Below, piece by piece: positions 8,252-14,985 of a DNA stretch of 19,634 nt. Each line of letters opens with the position of its first letter. Position 1 is the first letter of the stretch. The position numbers and the translations under genes were made by a program. The DNA is from Bacteriovoracaceae bacterium (GTDB lineage Bacteria; Bdellovibrionota; Bacteriovoracia; Bacteriovoracales; Bacteriovoracaceae). The DNA lies in NCBI GenBank assembly GCA_947440875.1, contig CANETG010000016.1, positions 1-19,634 on the forward strand, given 5' to 3'. The notes below the pieces were generated by a model. That model was not told the origin of the DNA. It searched no databases and saw nothing but the letters and a program-made list of their open reading frames with translations.

Positions 8252-9081
8252 AGAATCCTCCCCACATTAAAAGCTCGAGCGCGCGCTCCACTCACTTCGG
8301 TCTCATTCCATTCTGAGCGGAAAATCCCGACCGTTTCTTGAGCACTCAGATCACTCGGTAGACGATCATACATACTCCCGAACATCATGTAGCAGTCTTC
8401 CGTCTGAGGATTCACATCGTACTCGGAAAACTTCCTCGTCATTTTGCAGTCACGCTCGCTGAAGACCATCATGCTCGTCCATTCCTTCAAAGAGACTGGG
8501 CGATCTTTATACATGACATCCGTAATCATCTTCTGGATTCCTCCGGAAGTCTCAACCGCAAACATCGGAGCAACGTGGAACCACCATTTAAAGCGGACTC
8601 GATTAATGTAGGAAGCAGTAAAAAGAACGAAAGCCTTTTGCGACTTGATTCCCGATTTTTTGAATTCATCAAAAGCCCACACGTGCGTGCGATCAGAGCA
8701 TTCTGAGAGTCTTCTGAAGTTAGGATTAAGCGAACTGAAAATCTCTTTGACTTTAGCGCTCGAGATCATGGTCGGTTCAAATGGAGGTGGATCCACATCG
8801 AGAATTTGTTTTAAATAAATATCATAGATCTCTCGAGGTGCTTTTAGAATCGTCATCTGTCGGATTACACTCCGAGAGTCAAGGCGAACTTGGACTTCTG
8901 ATCCCACCGAAGTTTTGATCACTCGGAGGAGATCACTCCGGACAAATCCCACTCTCCCGTTTTGGAATCGGACGATGTGGGAATCAGGAGATGACTTCAC
9001 CACCGAATGAATTTTATCTGTCAGCGTTTCCGAAAGCGCAGGGAATGAGAACAGGACAAATACATAGAACATATTCTTCAT
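8248..9081 (-). CDS. Exported protein-glutaminase-like enzyme
   Basis: The predicted 277-residue protein has a signal peptide MKNMFYVFVLFSFPALSE. The C-terminal half has the order seen in protein-glutaminase (protein-glutamine deamidase) domains: a Cys in LSECSDRTHVWAFDEF (Cys128), a His in KWWFHVAPMF (His169) and an Asp in MITDVMY (Asp188), followed by DRPVSLKEW, which that family also shows. Such enzymes convert protein-bound Gln to Glu. The first ~105 residues are unassigned. The ATG at 9081 is chosen for its signal peptide and AGAGAG upstream. An ATG at 9114, which overlaps the upstream TAA (TAATG), would add 11 polar residues and is possible. Sandwiched between a transglutaminase-like gene and a lipoprotein gene with overlapping or near-overlapping ends. 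The family is fairly secure; the substrate is unknown. Confidence 0.75.
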   Translation of the reverse strand: MKNMFYVFVLFSFPALSETLTDKIHSVVKSSPDSHIVRFQNGRVGFVRSDLLRVIKTSVGSEVQVRLDSRSVIRQMTILKAPREIYDIYLKQILDVDPPPFEPTMISSAKVKEIFSSLNPNFRRLSECSDRTHVWAFDEFKKSGIKSQKAFVLFTASYINRVRFKWWFHVAPMFAVETSGGIQKMITDVMYKDRPVSLKEWTSMMVFSERDCKMTRKFSEYDVNPQTEDCYMMFGSMYDRLPSDLSAQETVGIFRSEWNETEVSGARARAFNVGRIL

Positions 9082-9113
9082 GAATAACTCTCTTTGAGAT
9101 GATTCAGGCGACA

Positions 9114-10283
9114 TTAACGACGAACGGGCCTGTAGATAGCGTTGAGACCCGACAGCGGCATCACCTTATTGTTAAACTTTGCCGCGCGGTCGTAGATCCA
9201 AAGGAAGTCTGGACGTGTTTCTGAAATCCATTCTCCACCGACGATTTTTCCTGATCCGTCCAGATCTAGAATGTATTCGTAGTTCTTGGAACGATATTCC
9301 TGATGCGTTGTTCCTGTGACAGGGAGTTTTGAGACGAAGTTATCTTTTCCTTGAGAGGCGAGTTCCGTTGTGTAGAACTGTAACTCCTCACCATAGGTGA
9401 ACTGAGTCGCAATTCTCATTCTGCGCTCGATCCCCTGCAGGCGATGATCCGGTGTGACCGTTTCTTCGTTTTTCACAGAGGATGAATACCCATAAATGGG
9501 CTGGTTCCAAACATCGTTTAAGCGATCAATGTCAGCAACAAATGACCGAGAATGAATCCCAATCAGATTCGCAACGACGACGTGGAATGATCCTGCGTTG
9601 ACGTCTTTGCAGTCCGTGCTACTGAGTTCATCGATGGTCGGAGTGGGAAGCTGACCATCGCGGACATCTTCTTCGCCAGGAACTTTCCCGCGAACACGAC
9701 AGCGCTTCCCGACGAAACCATATGTTCCGCCGAAATTATAAGCTTCGTGATGGGCCAGAAGTCCTTTGACATCCGACGAACCGAACGGAACTTTAATTCC
9801 ATCTTTATTGGTCACAACAATCGCTGAGGGTTCAGGATAATTCGCGGCTGCTTGTGCCCATCCATGACAAATTCCTTCCCACCAAAGATCGCGGGCGTGG
9901 AACTTGGCGAGAACTTTTTTTGTTAAAGTGTAGCTGTAATCTCCTTGAGCAATGTCATAGAGCTCTGCCGGTGAAAGCTGTCCGATTTGTAGCTGAGACA
10001 TGGTCTTCAATTCATCGCGCGAGTGAAACCGGTATTTGAACGGCTGAGGGTCCGGATGACTCCAGCGGTACGCAATTCCGCCTCTGTTTGAAGGCCAATA
10101 TGTTTCAGACCACGCGTAACGATTATCGGCCAGACTCGCCGTGGTCGGCAAATCTTCAAAGCTAGTGATCATAGGCGTTTTGGCAATCCGGTTCATGTTG
10201 AACGGACTATTTGCGCCATCCCATCTGTAAGCGAAAGCATTCGTCGCTAGCAAAATGCATGAAGCGATCAGGATTTTTTTCAT
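9114..10283 (-). CDS. Exported transglutaminase-elicitor-like protein
   Basis: The 389-residue protein carries the signal peptide MKKILIASCILLATNAFA. Residues 134-147 (WWEGICHGWAQAAA) hold a predicted nucleophile Cys139. GSFHVVVANLIG (231-242, His234) and FVADIDRLNDVWNQPIYGY (248-266, Asp251 or Asp253) supply the likely rest of a Cys-His-Asp triad. This matches the domain first described in the Phytophthora GP42 transglutaminase elicitor and also found in bacteria. Members crosslink Gln to Lys side chains or act as related papain-fold enzymes. The ATG at 10283 has AAGGA 7 bases upstream; an in-frame TTG immediately before it is not needed. It is first in the exported-protein run, has a plausible promoter upstream, and its stop abuts the glutaminase-like gene. 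Activity and target are not shown by the sequence. Confidence 0.8.
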   Translation of the reverse strand: MKKILIASCILLATNAFAYRWDGANSPFNMNRIAKTPMITSFEDLPTTASLADNRYAWSETYWPSNRGGIAYRWSHPDPQPFKYRFHSRDELKTMSQLQIGQLSPAELYDIAQGDYSYTLTKKVLAKFHARDLWWEGICHGWAQAAANYPEPSAIVVTNKDGIKVPFGSSDVKGLLAHHEAYNFGGTYGFVGKRCRVRGKVPGEEDVRDGQLPTPTIDELSSTDCKDVNAGSFHVVVANLIGIHSRSFVADIDRLNDVWNQPIYGYSSSVKNEETVTPDHRLQGIERRMRIATQFTYGEELQFYTTELASQGKDNFVSKLPVTGTTHQEYRSKNYEYILDLDGSGKIVGGEWISETRPDFLWIYDRAAKFNNKVMPLSGLNAIYRPVRR

Positions 10284-10320
10284 CAAGTCTTCCTTGGTTA
10301 AGAATCAAAAAAACTCAGGC

Positions 10321-10350
10321 TTTATAGCGCACACTTGAGAGCTCCCTCAA
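10321..10350 (-). promoter_or_regulatory. Candidate promoter of the exported-protein operon with an inverted repeat at -35
   Basis: Reading the minus strand, TTGAGG (10350-10345) and TATAAA (10326-10321) are separated by 18 bases. They match the general sigma-70 consensus at 4 of 6 and 5 of 6 positions. Transcription would begin near 10314, about 30 bases before the ATG of the transglutaminase-like gene. The -35 hexamer lies inside an inverted repeat with perfect 5-base arms, TTGAG ... CTCAA (10335-10350), which could be a regulator site. The remaining intergenic bases up to 10481 show no clear terminator or other feature. Confidence 0.45.
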
Positions 10351-10481
10351 GATGACAAGATAACACCGTCAAAAATTTTAAGAATAGAAGACAAACGATT
10401 GAAATGGAGTACGTCGGCCTAAGATGAAATTTAAGACAAGCTAAAGCGTTACGAATTGAGGGTCAGTGCACTCTGCATAAA

Positions 10482-11603
10482 TCAGTTGGATGATTCGATG
10501 GCGAGTGAAATTATTTTGGTGAGCTTCACAAGATCGTCGTAAGCAATATTATGAAAGAGTGCTATTCGAAGCTGATTCCGATTGAGTTTTCGGTACGCTT
10601 CTATGTCATAGACAATGTTTTTTGCTCTGAGTACTGCCGCAAGATCATCCATTTTGTAGCGATCATCCACGTCGATCGTGATGACTGCGTGTGAGCGCAT
10701 ACTTTTTTCACGCACAAAAGGATTGAGATATGTTTTTGATTCCGCCCAACCATACATCAGATCAGCTTTTCTTTTTGCCTCATTCACAACTGCTTCTTCA
10801 CCCAGTTTATTCATGAGCTTGACTTGCTCGTTCATGAGAAAGATCGTCGTAATCGCTGGGGTGTTGTAAGTTTGATTCTGCCTAGAGTTTTCAATTGCGT
10901 GTGACCACTTCATGTATTCCGGAATGTAACGTGATTTGTCCTGTTGAAGACGAAGTGCTCTCTCCACTGCTTTCGGGGAAAGAATTGCGATATAGAGACC
11001 ACCATCAGAAGCGAAGACTTTTTGAGGAGCAAAGTAATACACATCCACTTTGTTCCAATCTACTTTTATCTGACCAGCACCAGAAGTTGCATCGAGCACC
11101 ATGAGCGCATGAGGATCCTGCAGTGTCGGAAGAAATGAACTCATGACTCCGGTGGAAGTTTCGTTCAGAGTTGAGCAAATCAAATCATAACCTGGCTCAT
11201 CTTTCGGATTAATTCCGTGACCAGCTTCCACTTTAATCTGGCGGGCCTTGAGCCACGGAATCTGCGCGTGGGCCTTGTACCATTTCTCAGAGAACTCCCC
11301 GGTCACAAAATGGAGAGAAGATTTCTCGACCATCCCAAGTCCAATCATATCCCAAAGCAAAGTTGCGCCGCCGTTTCCTAGAACGATTTCGTAATCAGTC
11401 GGCAACTTAAAATAATAACGGAGTCCGTCCTGTAATTCTTTGACTATTTTTTTTACCGCAGGTTTCCGGTGGCTCGTCCCAAGAAGTGAAGTGCCCGTGG
11501 CCACGAGATTTTTTAAATGCTCAACTGGAATAAGCGAAGGGCCAACACCGAAGCGTGGATCACTGGGGATAAGCTCTACGGGAACCTGAAAATTTTCGAA
11601 CAT
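10482..11603 (-). CDS. serC: Phosphoserine aminotransferase, mycobacterial-type
   Basis: SerC converts 3-phosphohydroxypyruvate and glutamate to phosphoserine in serine synthesis, with PLP as cofactor. This 373-residue sequence closely follows the pattern of Mycobacterium tuberculosis SerC as I recall it: DPRFGVGPS near the start, LLGTSHR (40-46), EIVLGNGGAT (72-81), LNETSTGV (146-153), DATSGAG (171-177), YYFAPQKVFASDGG with the PLP lysine Lys195, ENSRQNQTYNTPA, and near the end YRKLNRNQLRIA. It looks less like E. coli SerC, which has a different consensus. GGAGA lies about 7 bases before the ATG. It is probably a single-gene unit, diverging from the small barrel gene. No serA or serB is in the window. 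Confidence 0.9.
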   Translation of the reverse strand: MFENFQVPVELIPSDPRFGVGPSLIPVEHLKNLVATGTSLLGTSHRKPAVKKIVKELQDGLRYYFKLPTDYEIVLGNGGATLLWDMIGLGMVEKSSLHFVTGEFSEKWYKAHAQIPWLKARQIKVEAGHGINPKDEPGYDLICSTLNETSTGVMSSFLPTLQDPHALMVLDATSGAGQIKVDWNKVDVYYFAPQKVFASDGGLYIAILSPKAVERALRLQQDKSRYIPEYMKWSHAIENSRQNQTYNTPAITTIFLMNEQVKLMNKLGEEAVVNEAKRKADLMYGWAESKTYLNPFVREKSMRSHAVITIDVDDRYKMDDLAAVLRAKNIVYDIEAYRKLNRNQLRIALFHNIAYDDLVKLTKIISLAIESSN

Positions 11604-11643
11604 AATTTCTCTCCGGAAACAGGTCTATGATAGCGAGAGCGTA

Positions 11644-11664
11644 CTTAATTTGATAGCAATTAAG
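11644..11664. repeat. Perfect 7-base inverted repeat just before a start codon
   Basis: CTTAATT (11644-11650) and AATTAAG (11658-11664) are exact inverted copies separated by 7 bases, ending one base before the ATG of the barrel gene. In RNA this could fold into an AU-rich hairpin that hides the AAGG beside the start; in DNA it could be a regulator site. No evidence favours either. Confidence 0.4.
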
Positions 11665-11665
11665 G

Positions 11666-12331
11666 ATGCGGTTTATTCTCCTATTCTTGATTGCGGCTGT
11701 CGGTCATTGTTACGGCCAATCTTTCGTTCCCGAAACATCTGCGAAACGTGGAAAGCCAGCGCCCTCAGTTCCGACGCAAAATGTATCCACCACATCCAAT
11801 GGTTGGGAGAAGATCGAAGCCTGGTCGTTTCACTTCGGGTCGCACACAGAATTTTTCAACAACGTTCAAAGTGATTCATCCGGATCACAAAGAAAATTTG
11901 ATCTTGCTCCCACCGTAGGCTTCGGGATGAAATTTTCTCTCGCACCGGCCTGGAAATTTCTCCCAGAGGTGAATTGGGTTCTTCCTTTGGACGCAGCGAG
12001 CTCCAACATGGTCAGGAATCTTTTCATGTTCCGAGGAGATTTTGGCTACGATCTGTTTGATTGGTTAAGAGTGCGCGCAGGAACAAGTCTCATGTGGCTC
12101 AACATGCACGGGAAAGGCGGAAAAACCCAATTGAGTAACGGAACAGGAAAATCGACCTTCTACAATCCGGATGAAAACCGGAGTGCTCTTAATAATACTT
12201 TTGATTTAGGCGCAGAAGCTTTTTTTACCAAGGACTGGTCCGCGCGGGTGCAAACTTATACGTATTCTCTTTTCCAGGAAGAACGCCGTCAGATTTCTTA
12301 CACTCTTTTCCTTACTCATTACTGGGAATAA
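11666..12331 (+). CDS. Small outer-membrane barrel-like exported protein
   Basis: The 221-residue protein begins with a signal peptide MRFILLFLIAAVGHCYG and a Pro/Ser/Thr linker. After that come strand-like alternating segments (for example AWSFHFGSHTEFFNN, VGFGMKFSLAP, NLFMFRGDFGYDLFDWLRVRAGTSLMW and WSARVQTYTYSLFQ). The C-terminus is ISYTLFLTHYWE, aromatic-rich near its end. This resembles an 8-strand outer-membrane barrel, but no family is recognised. It has almost no spaced Shine-Dalgarno sequence; AAGG directly abuts the ATG, so initiation may be weak, leaderless or controlled by the inverted repeat in front. A single base separates its stop from the next start, so it is probably co-transcribed with the matrixin-like protease. 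Function unknown. Confidence 0.7.
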   Translation: MRFILLFLIAAVGHCYGQSFVPETSAKRGKPAPSVPTQNVSTTSNGWEKIEAWSFHFGSHTEFFNNVQSDSSGSQRKFDLAPTVGFGMKFSLAPAWKFLPEVNWVLPLDAASSNMVRNLFMFRGDFGYDLFDWLRVRAGTSLMWLNMHGKGGKTQLSNGTGKSTFYNPDENRSALNNTFDLGAEAFFTKDWSARVQTYTYSLFQEERRQISYTLFLTHYWE

Positions 12332-12332
12332 C

Positions 12333-13199
12333 ATGAAATATTTAATCATGTTTCTTTTTACGATCTCTTTTGCCCAAGCCTTTACGCTTAATAACAACTT
12401 CGCTGCCTCTTTCAAAAAAAGCAAAGTGAAAGTGTCAGTCGCCGGTGACTCCATCTGCGCGGGGATCACTCCCGCATCTTTAGAAGGCCTCATTCGCCCT
12501 TCAGTCGATGATTTCTGGAACGAGGTTCCGACCTCACGCCTTCGCTTAAAACCATCAGGGTTTGCGACTCCGATCCTCACCGTGGACATAAATACGGCGA
12601 GACTTTGCTCGCCCACTGACACTGCCTGCATCGTTGACGCCGCCGCTGATGGCGACGCTCTCATTCCTCCGGTCGAGGGCATTTTGATTTCTTGCAACTC
12701 TAATGCGAATAATTTTACCAATAATTCTGTTGTTGCCGTGACAGTCCCAAATTCTTTTTCCGGTCAAAAGATTAAGGGTGCTGTGATTCTGATTAATAAC
12801 AACGCCAATATTGCTGGCGAAGGTCTCCGTAAACTTTCTGAGAATGATCGCATTGGTGTGATCGCTCACGAAATTGGACACGCCATAGGCCTCGGTCACG
12901 CAGCTGAATCCGAAGCTGAAGCCTTAATGTACTTCAGAGTCGTCGATCAGCGATCAAGTCTCGGTCAAGACGATATTAATGGAGTGACGTATCTCTATCC
13001 CGTGAAAATTGATGGCTGCGGAGTAATGGATAGCCTCGTGGCTTCCACAATGATCGTGAAAAAAGATGATGATCAAGATGATGACCAGAGCGGTGGTGGT
13101 ACACCATTCTGGCAAATGGGAATCGGATTTCTTGGTTTAATGATTTTCGCTGAGGTCCTGAAATTCTTAAAGCGCTCTCAAACTCGTCCCGCGTTTTAA
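12333..13199 (+). CDS. Matrixin-like zinc metalloprotease with C-terminal membrane anchor
   Basis: The 288-residue protein has a signal peptide (MKYLIMFLFTISFAQA). The catalytic site is HEIGHAIGLGH (His179, Glu180, His183, His189), the metzincin HExxHxxGxxH signature. A Met-turn follows (LMYF, Met199), then SLGQDDINGVTYLYP (209-223), which is typical of matrixins. A CGVMD segment precedes an acidic run KKDDDQDDDQ (243-252), then SGGG, a hydrophobic segment of about 20 residues (FWQMGIGFLGLMIFAEVLKF) and a basic end (KRSQTRPAF). That tail is either a simple membrane anchor or a sorting signal of GlyGly-CTERM kind. It is expected outside the cytoplasmic membrane. Probably co-expressed with the preceding barrel gene; its 3' end overlaps the convergent aminopeptidase gene by 33 bases. 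Substrate unknown. Confidence 0.85.
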   Translation: MKYLIMFLFTISFAQAFTLNNNFAASFKKSKVKVSVAGDSICAGITPASLEGLIRPSVDDFWNEVPTSRLRLKPSGFATPILTVDINTARLCSPTDTACIVDAAADGDALIPPVEGILISCNSNANNFTNNSVVAVTVPNSFSGQKIKGAVILINNNANIAGEGLRKLSENDRIGVIAHEIGHAIGLGHAAESEAEALMYFRVVDQRSSLGQDDINGVTYLYPVKIDGCGVMDSLVASTMIVKKDDDQDDDQSGGGTPFWQMGIGFLGLMIFAEVLKFLKRSQTRPAF

Positions 13200-14927
13200 G
13201 CACTCCGCCTCATAGGCCTCAAGCTGGGCCTTCTCTTCGGAATTTAAAAGTTCCCTATCAATCAGTGCTTCCTCGAAACCAATGTACACAAGACATTTAA
13301 ATCTCAGCATCCCTGAATACTCAGGGTGTCTTTCAACGTAAGCGATATTTTCAAGTCTCACCCCACCGAAACCCGGGATATAAATTCCCGGCTCAATGGA
13401 AACGATCTGGCCCTCTTTCATGGGAACCCTGGAGATTGAAGAAATCCTGACTCCCGGCTCGTGCACATGAACACCAACACCGTGGCCAGTGCCGTGATTG
13501 TAATCGTAACCTTTTTTTCTCATCGGTCCGCGGGCGTACCCATCAAGAACGTTTCCACGAGTTCCATCCGGGAACACGGCATTCTGAAGACCAAGAGTCC
13601 CTTTCAAAACGAGGGTATATATTTCTTTCATCTTGGGATGAGGCTGCTTCGTTCCGTCGGCAAAAAAAGTTCTCGTCGTATCAGTGGCCCAGCCGCCGTC
13701 AAAATATCCACCCGAATCGAGAAGGATCATGTCGGTGTCTTTGATCACGAGTTGGTCGGAGGGATTTCCGTAGTGAATAATCGAACCATTTGGTCCCACT
13801 CCCGCGATGGTGTTAAAGCTTTGCTCAACGGCACCTTCGGCCTGATATTTTTTTGTCGTCTCGTGATAGAGATCAAGCTCCGTGATTCTTTTTCCGGCCT
13901 TGATTGAGTCTTTTGCCCATTTGATCGTTTTAAATATCGCCTGATCCGATTTTCGAAAAGAGGCCTCGACCTGCATCAGCTCAACCGGTTCTTTGATCGA
14001 TTGAAATTCGTAAACGCCACCCTCTTTTTCCGAAATTTTTTCCGTCCCGAAAGTTCTCACAAGCATCCCAAAGTCTGCCGAATTAATCATCCCTGGATCA
14101 AAAAAGACTCTCTCAAGATGAAGAGTATTTTGAAGTCGCTCAAGCTCCTCCGGCAGATTCGCAAACGGAAGATGGATCCATTCAAGACCTGCTTCCGTTT
14201 TTGCTTTAGGATCAATCACCGTTTCGGGAGAAACGAAGACATAAACTCTTTCTTTTGTAACGAGTGCCTTTGAGTAAAAAGAACTTAAAAATGGAAGGTG
14301 ATACCCTCTGCAATTGGTCATCCAGGCAATAGAATCGAGTGCGGTGAGGTAGATGGCTTCTTTTTCTGAGCGAAGAATCATACGCGTTTTTTCCAGGGTA
14401 TCGCGACCTCTTTGATTGCGAGGAACAAAAGTGACTGGCTTAAGTGGTGCTAAGGGTGAAAATTCTATCGATTTTCCAAGCTCCCCCGCCAGAAGTCCTA
14501 CCGTCTCTTGAGCAGCCTCTGAAATACGTTTGAGGTATTTAAGAGTAGTACGATCGGCTTCGTAGCCCAGACGCTTAATTCCAAGTTTTTTAATATCGCG
14601 CGCGAGCTCTTCCGTTGTCGATGAGTCCGAGCTAATTTTCATGACCTCAACTTCTTTGCTATCGACCTCAAGATCGGCCTGCTCATGGTATCTGCCATCC
14701 ACATAGAGACGCACTCGACCATTGGCGGGAATGAGAATTTCCGCCATGGATCCGGTAAATCCGGTGAAATAGAAGCGGTGATTGTCCTCAAGTGGCACGT
14801 ATTCACTGATGAATGGGTCAAAGCTAGAAATATACATCCCGTCAAGGTTGCGGGACGCCATTAGTTTCTTGAGCTGTTCGATATTTGAACTGATGGTTTG
14901 AATTGATAGAGTGAAGCTTTTTTTCAT
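13167..14927 (-). CDS. Xaa-Pro aminopeptidase (aminopeptidase P, three-domain form)
   Basis: This 586-residue enzyme removes the N-terminal residue from peptides with proline in second place and uses two metal ions. Metal ligands are visible: Asp404 (LLDSGG), Asp416 (ATDTTRT), His482 (HGTGHGVG), Glu512 (VSIEPGIY) and Glu526 (VRLENIAY). Length matches the eukaryotic-like three-domain form (about 600 residues) rather than the ~440-residue E. coli PepP. A creatinase N-terminal domain starts near SSNIEQLKKLMASRNLDG. The two Asp ligands are 12 residues apart, one more than in the human enzyme as I recall it. The start at 14927 has GGAGA 7 bases upstream; an ATG at 14963 would add 12 residues without support. 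It diverges from tryptophan dioxygenase and overlaps the matrixin gene's end by 33 bases. Confidence 0.93.
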   Translation of the reverse strand: MKKSFTLSIQTISSNIEQLKKLMASRNLDGMYISSFDPFISEYVPLEDNHRFYFTGFTGSMAEILIPANGRVRLYVDGRYHEQADLEVDSKEVEVMKISSDSSTTEELARDIKKLGIKRLGYEADRTTLKYLKRISEAAQETVGLLAGELGKSIEFSPLAPLKPVTFVPRNQRGRDTLEKTRMILRSEKEAIYLTALDSIAWMTNCRGYHLPFLSSFYSKALVTKERVYVFVSPETVIDPKAKTEAGLEWIHLPFANLPEELERLQNTLHLERVFFDPGMINSADFGMLVRTFGTEKISEKEGGVYEFQSIKEPVELMQVEASFRKSDQAIFKTIKWAKDSIKAGKRITELDLYHETTKKYQAEGAVEQSFNTIAGVGPNGSIIHYGNPSDQLVIKDTDMILLDSGGYFDGGWATDTTRTFFADGTKQPHPKMKEIYTLVLKGTLGLQNAVFPDGTRGNVLDGYARGPMRKKGYDYNHGTGHGVGVHVHEPGVRISSISRVPMKEGQIVSIEPGIYIPGFGGVRLENIAYVERHPEYSGMLRFKCLVYIGFEEALIDRELLNSEEKAQLEAYEAECLKRGTSLRAL

Positions 14928-14967
14928 AGAATGATCTCCGTAAGAGAACAAAATACCCTCCACTCGG

Positions 14968-14982
14968 ATTCTTGGGAAGAAT
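14968..14982. repeat. Perfect 6-base inverted repeat over the ribosome-binding site of tryptophan dioxygenase
   Basis: ATTCTT (14968-14973), GGG, AAGAAT (14977-14982) forms a perfect inverted repeat, 3 bases before the ATG at 14986. The best Shine-Dalgarno match (GGGAAG, 14974-14979) lies in its loop and right arm. It could be a hairpin limiting translation or a DNA operator. Confidence 0.4.
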
Positions 14983-14985
14983 ATT

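Noticed and set aside
10465..10472. Palindrome AGTGCACT just after the serC stop
   Set aside because: Too short to stand out by chance, no T-run, and no link to a start or promoter.
11626..11632. TATGATA, looking like a -10 element on both strands between serC and the small barrel gene
   Set aside because: No acceptable -35 hexamer lies at 16-18 bases on either strand, so I did not list it as a promoter.
12206..12721. A 171-codon minus-strand frame across the barrel and matrixin genes
   Set aside because: Both plus-strand genes have clear signal peptides and, for the matrixin, catalytic motifs. The antisense product has no recognisable features.
13461..13907. A 148-codon plus-strand frame inside the aminopeptidase P gene
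   Set aside because: It overlaps the metal-binding region of a conserved gene and has no domain-like content.
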